This document shows, piece by piece, positions 54,909 through 64,000 of a DNA stretch of 64,000 bases. The notes under the pieces are model-generated. The model was given only the letters and a program-made list of their open reading frames with translations, was not told where the DNA came from and did no database searches. This stretch comes from Okapia johnstoni. Lineage: Eukaryota > Chordata > Mammalia > Artiodactyla > Giraffidae. Where the stretch lies: positions 11,987,501 to 12,051,500 of the forward strand of contig JAGTYA010000025.1 in the NCBI GenBank assembly GCA_024291935.2, written 5' to 3'. How positions within the stretch are numbered: position 1 is the first letter of the stretch; each line of letters starts with the position of its first letter. The position numbers were made by a program, and so were the translations under genes.

Positions 54909-57700
54909 TAAGAACTTCCCCCCAAGACAGAACAGTTTCTGTCTGCCCTGTCTTGCTGTTGGGGACCATTCTCTCTGGTGATTCGAGGTGCTCAGTGTCC
55001 CCCACCCTCCATGCAGCAGGTTGTCCCCTTGCTCTGGGCACAGAAGCCATGTCCAGGTCCAGGCGGGTCTCGTGTGCAAAGCACCACGTGGTTCCATCTG
55101 GGGCACCAGCTGTACCCCCCGAATCTGCTCTCCCACCCCAGCCTCTGCAGTCTGTGGCGTCCATGGAAGGCTCACTTACACCCCTGAATCCCCACCGGGG
55201 TCTGGTTCACGATCCAAACTCTCCTCTAAACCCTGACCTCTGCACCCTGACCTCGCCTCTGCAGGTGTGTGGGCCCGGCCACAGCACATCTGCTCCTTGG
55301 TCACCTCCAACTCGAAGGGCACTGGACTGCTCGCTCTTCCAGCCCCTCTGCCAGCTTCCCTCCCCCTGTCCCCCTCCGCCCCCATCATGGCTGTTCTCAC
55401 GCAGCTGCTGTGCTACCGGGGCAGGAAGGAACATTGCTCCCCTCTCCCTCGGAAGGTGTCCTGGAAGGAAACAAGGCCCAGTCATCTTTTTCTCTCTGAC
55501 TTTTTCTTGCGTAGCCCTTGAAGTCTGTCTACTCTTAGGAAGGCAGGCATGTGGGAATGCGTATTGGTCATCTATTAACAAAACAATGCTGTGTAACAAA
55601 GATCCCCAGTCGCACATGGCAAACCTGGCTCAGCTTGCAGCCCTGCCAGGTTCTGCTCTGCTGACTCAGACGAGGCTCTGCTCCAGGCTCTGGTCCCAGC
55701 TGGGGTCTGGGAGGCAGTGGTGGCCACCAGGCTGGTGCTCCTCAGTGCCTACTCCACAGGCGGGAGCTGGGGCAGTGGGCCGGCCACATCCAGGAGGCGG
55801 GTGGCCGCCTCCCTGGAAGGAGCCATACAGACCCGCAAGACCCCCGACCAGCCCCCAGAGGAAGTCCTCGCACCTCCAGCTGCCTCTGGGGCAGATGTGG
55901 GGCCTGCCTGCAGCGTCCATACCCACACCGGGAACTCCCCTCTAACTGACACCGCCGCTGGCCGGATGTGGGGGCCCCTGCATCGTTGCCCTCTGGCTGG
56001 AGTTCTCCCCAGCTTGGAGTTCCACCTGGGCACCCTTCATCTGCCCCCTCTGGACAGGGCACCTCCCTCCGGCTGCCTCGGAGCCTTCCATCTGGGCCTG
56101 GGGCATCTCCAGCTTTGGTCCCCTCATGGGGAGCCAGCCCTCAGGCCCCTGGGCCTCCAGGGTGTTTCCTTACTCTGTGGGACCCCCACCCTCATATTCC
56201 TCAGTCCTTCTGCCTCCAGGTGGGTCACCCCAGGGCCCTGTGCCTAGGTTGGGTGGCAGATTCCACTCAGCTCAGCCCTCTGGACTGCAGCGGGGGTGCT
56301 GTCCAGGGGTGCATCCCCCTCGAAGACACGCCAAATCCTTCCATCAGGAGGGGTGTCCACGTTCAGCATCTGGGCCCCCAAACCACCCTCAAGCCCAGAA
56401 CTCCGCCCTCTGCCCCCTTCCCCCAGTGGGGACCCTCAGCCAGGACGCCATGGCCCCCGCCACCCCCGCACCCCCTCCCAGGCCCGCCGCGGCCTCTTCC
56501 AGCTCTGATCAATCCCCAGCCACCTGCCCCAACCAGAGGAGACATGGTGTGCTGCCCAGGGAACTGTGGTTGGCCAGACACTTAGGTTTCAGTGTTTACT
56601 TTTTTAAAGGGCCTCAGATGCGAGTGGCTCACTGTTGTTCGGGGCCCAGCATGTTCCTAACAACCCACGTCGGGCCCCCACGAGTCACTTGTCCTCGCTT
56701 TCCTCTTTGCCCTCTGCCCTTCAACCCTGTTGCCCACACCCCGTCCCCTCCCCAGGCCTCGTCACAGGCCTGCACACCTGTTTTTAGATTCTATAAACCA
56801 CATGCTCTAATAACTCTGCCTCTTGGCTCTCTGCCCGTCATCACGGCATGTACGATCTGCCCACCCAGCTGCGTGCATTTGGTTCTGGGCTCCACACCAC
56901 TCTGCAGGTCAGTGCAGCCACAACCTGGGCAGAGCCAGCGCACAGGGAGGCAGCAGGTCCTGGCCCCACATGACGCAGGGGCAGATAGAGGTCCAAGGTG
57001 GCCAGGTCTGGGATCGGCTGCGGGGGTGGGTCAGGGAACACGGCGGCTTGCAGGGACGAGCTAGAGACACAGGCGAGCTGCTGGAAGTCCCGTCCAGGTG
57101 GACGTGGGGGCCAGGAGGAACAAGGCAGGAGGGATGGTGAAGACGTGGCCAGCCCAGCTGCAGAGTCGTGAGAAATGGGGGAGAGGACCAGGCCAGGGGG
57201 TGTAGCAAGGGTTGGTCTACGGAAATATACGGGGAAGCAGCGGTGCGGGCAGGGAGTCCAGGGGACCCAGGAGGGAAATCAGCCACCACTGGCGGGGACT
57301 GCGGGCAGCACTGTCCCCCGGTTGCGGGGAGGGTCCTCTCTGGAGGCTGTGCTTCATGCAACTAACATGCTTCCCTGGGGAACGTCTGAGAGGTCTGGGG
57401 GCTTTTCTGATGGGCATGGCGTGGGGAGAGGGCAGTTGGCTTCTGTCGGGGGTGGGGCCATCCCCCACAGGAAGCTGCCCCAATTCACTGGCCTCAGGAG
57501 CCCACCAGGGCTCACGGAGGTGGAAATTGGCTGACAGTTACCGAAGCTTGGAAGCGAGCTTTTTCTGCACAGAAACACAGGGTGTGTTTGCACGGCTGAA
57601 AGTGCACTGAACAGGGTGGATGTGCCCTCCGGCCTCCACTTCCCGTATTTCTAAAGGAAATGGCTCCAACCTTACCCTCGAATCCTAATTTCTCCACAAC
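54909..57700. other. Unassigned GC-rich region, long compositional frames
   Basis: Plus-strand frames of 330 and 312 codons (54953-55945 and 56126-57064) and a 205-codon frame cross this block. They overlap each other and minus-strand frames, start at non-ATG codons or in mid-sequence, have low-complexity Pro/Ser/Gly-rich residues and no splice sites. 55568-55730 has a weak old-repeat look (ATGCTGTGTAACAAAGATCC). I accept no gene here. Confidence 0.4.
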
Positions 57701-57714
57701 CGTGTGACATCTGC

Positions 57715-57788
57715 TGACGTCACACGTCCTGGGACGTCACCCAGGTGTCAACGATGTGATGACATAGATCCTCTCCTGCGTATACAAG
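57715..57788 (+). promoter_or_regulatory. Paired CRE motifs with a TATA-like box
   Basis: TGACGTCA, the full palindromic cAMP response element, is at 57715-57722. A second one-base-short GACGTCA is at 57733-57739. TATACAAG starts at 57781. The spacing of ~60 bp from CRE to a TATA-like box is typical of a cAMP-responsive promoter. There is no splice-supported exon downstream, so it is a candidate only. Confidence 0.35.
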
Positions 57789-59156
57789 GGTGCGAAGCTC
57801 TGAGAGATACGAATCAAGGTGATAATTGGTGACTTTTTAAAAAATTTGAAATCACAGGCTCCCAGGAAGTTGCAGAGACAGAGCAGAGAGGCCAGGGTGG
57901 CAGAAGTCCGGGCTTTGCACACGGCTTTCAGATGCCTGAGGCTGGGGCCTGCTTCCTGCCGGGCGGGGTGGCTGTCTGGGCTCCCCTCTCAGCGGGACGG
58001 GGGCTGAGGGAGGGGCAGGGGAGGCTTCCCCCCCGCCCCCCCGTAGCGAAGCAAGAAGCCGACCCCCGGCCCCGCCCCCACCCCCTGCTGCAGGCCTCTG
58101 GTGATGGGATGGGCCATGTGGTCTCCAGTCTGCTGTTTTCCTGGGCTGCCCACTCCGGGGCCTCTGCCTGGAGACGGTGGCTTTTCTTACAGCTATCTGG
58201 ATGGTTTGCCCACCCCGTCTGCATCTCTGGGGGCTGGCCTCTCTCAGAGTGGGTCTGGGGTCCATGAGGGAGCCCACCGCCATGCGGTTCTCAGCCCAGG
58301 GCCTCACCCATGTGCCTCCTCCCCATGGTTCAGAGCCTCCTGTCTGTCTGTCTGCGTGTCTGTCTGTCTGCGTGTCTGTGGCGTCCAGGCCGCTTCCCTG
58401 TCCCCCTTCAGCAGGACTGCCGGGCGGGTACTGAGGGGGGCCGGGGGAGGTAAGCGGTGTGGGCGGCATCTTTCCTGCTCACAGTCTGGTTGGAAATACA
58501 CCATCTCCTCTGTCCTTCCCATCAGAAGGTGTCTGACCACCCTCTCAGGGCCAGCTCTCCACTTGGGAAGATCAGACGGTGACAAGTGTTGGCAGCACCG
58601 TTTCTGTGGTTTCCGGACGTCCTTCTCGTTACTTCCCCAGATTCATACTCCTCCGTGCCCCAGTTTCCCGACCTGGACACTGAGCTCTTTTCCTCCCAAC
58701 ACCCCTGGTTTCTGATCAGCGTCTCACCCTTGGGGCACCCTTTTGCCGTATCCTGTGACTTTGTATGTAGAGCGTTGTCCTTTAATTCTAAGAATTTCAT
58801 GATTTGCGTTAATTCAAAGGGTGATTTAGGAGTATGTGATTTCATTCCCAGAAGTGGAAAGCTAACGCTTTATTTCAGAGATGCAAATGCACTGTGAGGT
58901 TCAGAGGTTTCTTTCTATCGAGGATGATAAGTCTCATCTCGTGAGTGGAGGGCAGGGGCTTCCTTCTGTTCCTTCTGGTGATTTTCAATCTTTTAAGTTT
59001 TAATTATGGAGAATTGTGGTGACTGTTTCTTCAAATATTCCTTCTCCCTCAGCTGTGTTCCTTCTGATCCCGGAGAGGCAGCCTGAGCCCAGCCTGAGCC
59101 CCATGTTTCCCATCCTCCCCTGGGGCCCTACCCCACCTGCTCAACATTGCTCCTTT
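57789..59156. other. Unassigned GC-rich region with a TGTC microsatellite
   Basis: A tetranucleotide tract at 58334-58380 alternates TGTC and TGCG/TGTC units. Long plus and minus frames (204-205 codons around 57.85-58.7 kb) overlap and lack coding support. Confidence 0.4.
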
Positions 59157-59888
59157 TTAGTTCAATTCAGTTGCTCGGTCATGTCTGACTCTTTGCAACC
59201 CCATGGACAGCAGCACGCCAGGCCTCCCTGCCCATCACCATCTCCCAGAGTTTGCTTAATTAGACTCATGTCCACTGAGTCGGTGATGCCATCCAACCCT
59301 CTCATCCTCTGTCATCCCCTTCTCCTCCTGCCCTCAATCTTTCCCAGCATCAGGGTCTTTTCCAATGAGTCAGTTCTTCGCATCAGGTGGCCAAAGTATT
59401 GGAGTTTCAGCTTCAGCATCAGTCCTGCCAATGAATATTCAGGACTGATTTCCTTTAGGATTGACTGGTTGGATCTCCTTGCAGTCCAAGGGACTCTCAA
59501 GAGTCTTCTCCAACACCACAGTTCAAAAGCATCAAATCTTCAGTGTTCAGCTTTCTTTATGGTCCAACTCTCACATTCGTACATGACCACTGGAAAAACC
59601 ATAGCCTTGACTTGATGGACCTTTGTCAGCAAAGTAATGTCTCTGCTTTTTAAACTGTCTAGGTTTGTCATAGCTTTTCTTCCAAAAAGCAACCGTCTTT
59701 TAATTTCACGGCTGCACTCACCATCTGCACTGATTTTGGAGCCCCCCAAAATAAAGTCTCTCACTGTTTCCATTGTTTCCTCATCTATTTGCCATGAAGT
59801 GATGGGACCAGATGCCATGATCTTAGTTTTTTGAATGTCGAGTTTTAAGCCACTTCACTCTCCTCTCTCACTTTCATCAAGAGGCTCA
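59157..59888 (-). mobile_element. BovB LINE 3' half, minus strand
   Basis: From AGTTCAATTCAGTTGCTCGG at the 3' terminus to CACTTTCATCAAGAGGCTC, where it is truncated. The ORF is broken by small indels. It ends exactly against a plus-strand L1_BT. Confidence 0.93.
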
Positions 59889-60090
59889 GAATGGCCAGTC
59901 AGAATGGCCAACATCAAAAAATCCACAAACAATTATTTCTGGAGAGGGTATGGAGAAAAGGGGACCCTCTTGCACTGTTGGTGGGGATGTAAATTGGTAC
60001 AGCCACTATGGAAGACAGTATGGAGATTCCTTAAAAAACTAGGAATAAAACTACCATATGACCCAGCAATCCTACTACCAGGCATACCTC
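59889..60090 (+). mobile_element. L1_BT-type LINE, ORF2 end (part 1)
   Basis: GGAGAGGGTATGGAGAAAAG, GGGATGTAAATTGGTACAGC and CTACCATATGACCCAGCAAT are close to the bovine L1 ORF2 3' end. The low divergence suggests a young copy. A short BovB/Bov-tA-like piece (60091-60163) cuts it. Confidence 0.8.
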
Positions 60091-60163
60091 CTGTTGTTGT
60101 TCAGTCACCAAGTTGTGTCCATGTCTTTGCAACCCCATGGTCTGCAGCATGCCAGGCCTCCCT
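60091..60163 (-). mobile_element. Short BovB/Bov-tA 3'-end piece inserted in L1_BT
   Basis: TTGTTGTTCAGTCACCAAGTTG to GCATGCCAGGCCTCCCTG, the antisense of a 3' end only 73 bp long. CCTCCTG before and CCTCCCTG after may be a diverged duplication. Confidence 0.7.
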
Positions 60164-60295
60164 GAGGAAAACCAAAATTGAAAAAGACACATGTGCCCCA
60201 GTGTTCATTGCAGCACTATTTACCATAGCCAGGACATGGAAGCAACCTAGATTTATCAACAGATAAATGGATTTAAAAAAGCTGTGGTATATAGG
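60164..60295 (+). mobile_element. L1_BT-type LINE (part 2)
   Basis: AACCAAAATTGAAAAAGACAC and GCAGCACTATTTACCATAGC continue the same L1 copy. Confidence 0.8.
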
Positions 60296-60514
60296 AAAAG
60301 AAAGTAAAAGTGAAGTCGCTCAGCTGTGTCTGACTTTTTGCGATCCCATGGACTGAAGCCTACTAGGATCCTCCATCTACAGGATTTTCCAGGCAAGAGT
60401 ATTGGAGTGGGTTGCCATTTCCTTCTCTAGGGGATCTTCCCAACCCAGGGGTCAAACCCGGGTCTCCTGCACTGTAGGCAGACGCTTTACCACGTGAACC
60501 ACCAGGGAAGTAGT
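60296..60514 (-). mobile_element. Bov-tA SINE inserted in L1_BT, minus strand
   Basis: AAAGTGAAGTCGCTCAGCTG to ACCACCAGGGAAG, antisense Bov-tA, full length. GGTATATAGG before and AGTATATATAC after it suggest a short target-site duplication. Confidence 0.9.
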
Positions 60515-60990
60515 ATATATACAAAGGAATATTACTCAGCCATAAAAAAGGGACACATCTGAGTCAGTTCTAATGAGGTGGATGGACCTACAGACTATTA
60601 TATGGAGTGAAGTAAGTCAGAAAGAGAGAAACAAATATCATACATTAATGCATATGTATGGAATCTAGAGATGGTACTGATGAACATTTGCAGGGCAGCA
60701 GTGGAGACAGAGAGAGAACAAACTTATGGACATGGTTGGGGGGAAGGAAGGAAAGGCTGGGACGAGTGGAGAGAATAGACTGGAAGCTTACACTATCGTG
60801 TGTAAAACGAGACAGTCGGTGGGAATTTGCCATATGACTCAGGGAACTGAAATCAGAGCTCTGTGACAACCCAGAGGGGTGGGAGGGAGGTTCAAGAGGA
60901 AGGGGACATATGTATACCATGGCTGATTCATGTGGATGTATGGCAGAAACCAACACAATATTGTAAAGCAATTATCCTTCAACGAAAAAT
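60515..60990 (+). mobile_element. L1_BT-type LINE 3' end (part 3)
   Basis: TATTACTCAGCCATAAAAAA, GGAGTGAAGTAAGTCAGAAA, GCAGCAGTGGAGACAGAGAG, TATGACTCAGGGAACTGAAA and the closing GGCAGAAACCAACACAATAT with AATTATCCTTCAACG. This is the diagnostic tail of bovine L1. Confidence 0.85.
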
Positions 60991-62253
60991 AACTTTTGTA
61001 AAAAAAGTAAATACACTGGAAACACTCTCCTTAAATCCAAGATAAATGCTCTTCTGCCAGTGACTCAGTCAATGCCAAGCCCTGCATTGATCATGAAAAC
61101 GTCCCCTTGCAGACCAACAGAGTCCGGGTGGGGATGATGGCCAACCAGAGCCCTGGGCGGGGCTGGTGACCGTGGGTCTGAAGCCTGGTTCCGGCACTTC
61201 CTGGCACGTGAGTGAGCAGGTCCTGACCCTCCTGGGCCTCGGTTTCCCACCTGACTTCCTGATCCACGTAAAGCTCTGCACAGGGTGCTGATCCAAGTCA
61301 GCTGTGACCCTCAGTTTCCTCCAGCACCTGCCCTGGCCAACACCGAGCGCCTTAGGGCAGTCAGACCACTGGGAGCGTCGGCCACTCAGAAGAAGCGCTT
61401 GCACTGTCCACCCTGTAGTGTCCTGTGGCCTGAGCTGGTCGAGGCCTCGACAGGCACATGAAGAGCTCGGTGCATACACACGTCAGTGTCTGGCCCTGAG
61501 CCTGTGGTGACCCAGCTGACCCCCAGTGGGCCTGTCTGCTCACTGAGTGACCCCGTGAGCTGCGTCCTCCGTGCTGGAGATGAGCAATGAGCCAGCGTAT
61601 GAGTGGGCACACCTCCAGAGCCTGCTGGGGCAGCCAGACCCAGGCCCCCAGTGCCCACATTGCAGTGAACGGTGACCGGCAGGCAGCCGAGCTGGGGGCT
61701 CCAAAGTTCCCTCCTCCCCATCTTCCCAAGGTGTCTCAGCCTGCAAGGACCCCCTCCAGGCCCTCAGCCGGTCCCACAGGACACAAGCCCTGGAGGTCCT
61801 GCAACCTATGATCTGAGGGGCCTACTGCTGGGGACTGGTCACTCAGGAGGTGCTGAGAAGCTGTGGGACAATGAACCACCGGCAGGAAGTCTCAGGGCTG
61901 TGATGGGAGGAGGGGATGTGCTGGCCTGAGATTCAGGACATCAGAGGGGATGTGGCCTCGGCAGGGCTGCCCAGGGCAGCAGGGGTGGGGGGGGGCAGAC
62001 AGAGTAGGGATAAATTCTCCCACCTCCCCACACTCCAGTCTCACCAGCATCGCCCACTGCTGACCCTTTAGGGAGCAGGAGAGCTGGGAGACGCAGTCTG
62101 TGGGGCAGCACAGAGCGGGGAAGGACACGGATCTCAGGGTTGTCCCCACTCTGAATCTCCAGTAGGGCAGGGCTGGCCCTGGCAGGCATCAGTTGGAGTG
62201 AGTGGAGGGGACCAACGAGGGGTGTCAGGTGTGGGCGGTGCTCTAGTAGGGGC
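60991..62253. other. Unassigned GC-rich region with a possible MIR
   Basis: A MIR fragment, plus strand, may lie at 61170-61265 (GAAGCCTGGTTCCGGCACTT, GGGCCTCGGTTTCCCACCTG). A G-run at ~61985-61996 may be length-variable. No gene is supported. Confidence 0.4.
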
Positions 62254-62470
62254 CAGGCTTCTAGGTGCCTCAGTGGTAAAGCATCTGCTCACCAATGCAA
62301 GAGACGTGGGTTCGATCCCTGGGTTGGGAAGATCCCCTGGAGGATCATGGAGGGCATGGAATCCCACTCCAGTGTTCTTGCCAGGAGAATCCTATGGACA
62401 GAGGAGCTTGGTGGGCTACAGTCCATAGGGTTGCAAAGAGTCAGACACGACTGAGCAACTAACCACCAAC
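62254..62470 (+). mobile_element. Bov-tA SINE, plus strand
   Basis: AGGCTTCTAGGTGCCTCAGT through CGATCCCTGGGTTGGGAAGA to GACTGAGCAACTAACCACC. Contains a small internal insertion near 62341. Confidence 0.92.
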
Positions 62471-63539
62471 AAACAACTAGTGAGGGCTGGCTGGCTTCAG
62501 GTCCAGCAGGAGACAGAGCAGGAGTGGGGAGCCCGAGTCAGAAGCCGGAGAGGAAGGGACATGGGGTCTCCCAGGGGTGTAGCTCAGCTCCATTTCCAAC
62601 CTCTGTGCGCCAGACGGAGCATGAACTGTGCGTGAGGATCTGGGGCAGTGGGGGGACGGGGGGTGGGGAGACGGCAGAGGTGGATTCCCCACATCCAGCA
62701 TCTGAGGTGCAGCCTCCACCAGCCCAGGCTCTGCAACATTAGGGTCGAAGACAGCAGTGTCCTCGGGACACCAGAGAGTGAGCCAGGGGCAGGGTGGACG
62801 GCCCCAGTGCACAAAGCCAAGCTGGCGGGCACTCGGGGGCGGTGAGACATGCAGAGACAGTGACATCCAGCCAGTTTCATCACGTCGTTCTACCTCATTA
62901 CATCTAGTTTATATTCAATGTATGGTGCGAGACACCGAATTCCCAAGTGATTATAATTAATATGTGATACTTCCTTTAAAAATAACACTAGTTGAAGTAA
63001 CAAGAGTGAATTTAAAATAACACACTACATACAGGAACATGGAAAGCCTTCAAAGTTGGCACAGGAATGACCAGAGGTCAGGACTAAGTGTCTGAACATC
63101 CATCTAGACATCACTGCAAGGGGTGGGCTAAGCTGTGGAAGCTGGCCCCTGACCAGGCAGGAGGACCTCTCCACCCTGCAGGACAGATATAACAAACACA
63201 GCAGCTGTGCAATCAGTGCGACACCTCTAGAGAGGTATTCTGAGACAAACTTCAGGTTCATCACAGAGGAGACCGAGAGGTCCAATAGAAGTTAGAAAAG
63301 CGGCCACAGAAGAAACCCAAGGAAACAAAACGAAAGAAAAAAAAATACAAAGACAAAATCCACAAACATAGAATAATGAAATGATTTGAAAAGGTAAAAA
63401 ACCAAAACAGCATTCGTTTTTTTTTAAAAAATACCCAAAACATTGGGAAGAATAGGAAAAACGAGAGAAGATATACGTAGGCAAAATACAGAACTACAAA
63501 AGCAATTCATGAACTTCAACATCCAAGTAAATGTCATAA
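62471..63539. other. Unassigned region, no gene seen
   Basis: GC-rich up to 62.9 kb, then A/T-rich. No exon or named repeat recognised, though 63.2-63.5 kb may be old L1. Confidence 0.35.
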
Positions 63540-63880
63540 GCAAAATGACAGTACCCTTACTATTAAAAAGCCCCAGGCACAGACAGTTTTACAGATGAAT
63601 TTTCCAACCTTCCTCACAAGAACACTGCAGAATATATCTTTAAAAGAGGATAACTTTGAAATTAATTTTTGGAAGTTATTATTACCTTAAATTCAGAACT
63701 GGTAAAGTCAACACAAGAAAACGCATCTAGGTTATTTCCCCTTCATGTAAACTATACTAAACAGCACAGAAACAAACCAAATGCAAAATGTCTTACAAGA
63801 TAAAACCTGTGACTAGACGTACTTTACCCCAGCAATGCAAAGATGATTTTCCACATGAAATAATTCACTACATTGGGAGG
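63540..63880 (+). mobile_element. Old L1 ORF2 fragment, plus strand
   Basis: AGCCCCAGGCACAGACAGTT, GAATTTTCCAACCTTCCTCA and TTACCCCAGCAATGCAAAGA are ordered landmarks of the L1 ORF2 mid region. Diverged. Confidence 0.6.
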
Positions 63881-64000
63881 GGGGTGGGGGGGGTTTCAGG
63901 ATGGGGAGCATGTGTGGACCCATGGCTGATTCATGTCAATGTATGGCAAAAACTACTACAATATTGTAAAGTAATTAGCCCCCAACTAAAACAACAAAAA
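63881..64000 (+). mobile_element. L1_BT/ART2-type 3' end at the window edge
   Basis: GGTTTCAGGATGGGGAGCAT, ATGGCTGATTCATGTCAATG and ACAATATTGTAAAGTAATTAG are a ruminant L1/ART2 3' end. The element is probably cut by the window end. Confidence 0.75.

Noticed and set aside
54953..55945. 330-codon plus-strand frame
   Set aside because: No ATG at its start, no splice sites, no third-position bias, and it overlaps minus-strand frames of similar length in GC-rich DNA.
56126..57064. 312-codon plus-strand frame
   Set aside because: Proline/serine-rich composition typical of C-rich DNA; overlapping open frames in the same block and no gene signals.
1..64000. tRNA, rRNA, snRNA or miRNA genes
   Set aside because: The only tRNA-like sequence is in Bov-tA and CHR SINE heads. 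I found no intact tRNA cloverleaf, U6-type or other small RNA gene by eye.
1..64000. CRISPR arrays, prokaryotic operons, phage or retroviral proviruses
   Set aside because: The tandem arrays have no spacer/repeat alternation, the repeats are all mammalian, and I recognised no paired LTRs or retroviral coding regions.

Overview
The window is nuclear DNA from a ruminant (cattle, sheep, goat or a relative). This rests on its repeats: at least ten fragments of the BovB (RTE-class) LINE, about fifteen Bov-tA tRNA-derived SINEs, L1_BT/ART2-type 3' ends and two CHR-type cetartiodactyl SINEs, lying on an older layer of L1, MIR and L2 pieces. Nothing bacterial, viral or plasmid-like is visible. Family names come from recognising consensus sequences, not from a database search. 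I cannot tell which ruminant it is.

Layout: 0-13 kb is packed with nested L1, BovB and SINE insertions, including two near-identical BovB fragments in inverted orientation around an L1 tail that carries a G-rich minisatellite. 13-19.7 kb is mostly unassigned sequence with scattered SINE and BovB pieces. 19.7-22.4 kb is a long minus-strand BovB with an internal deletion and a SINE inside it. 22.8-23.4 kb is an L1 tail with a 20-bp GC-box array. 24.27-27.49 kb is the only locus that looks like a gene. 28.9-34.8 kb is repeats, with a 53-bp minisatellite. 34.8-42.6 kb is GC-rich with two short tandem arrays made of transcription-factor-like motifs. 42.6-50 kb is old L1 debris. 50-59 kb is mostly unassigned GC-rich sequence with scattered SINE and BovB. 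59.1-61 kb is BovB next to a young L1_BT. 61-64 kb ends in unassigned sequence and L1.

The gene candidate at 24.27-27.49 kb (plus strand) has three CCAAT boxes and a TATA box, a first exon with no ATG, a second exon whose first ATG has a strong Kozak context and which ends in a clean GT donor, several coding-like segments, and a GC-rich terminal exon followed by an AATAAA signal. I do not recognise the protein. The terminal exon's best coding frame does not join exon 2 without a frame change, so the locus is a real gene with an assembly indel, a gene with splicing I have not resolved, or a decaying gene.

Nearly all other open reading frames are chance frames in GC-rich DNA or translations of repeats. 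The most unusual structure is the set of five tandem arrays: two lie in L1 3' ends, one has a single-copy precursor about 1.2 kb away, and two carry recurrent binding-site-like motifs, one of them on an exact 20-bp period.
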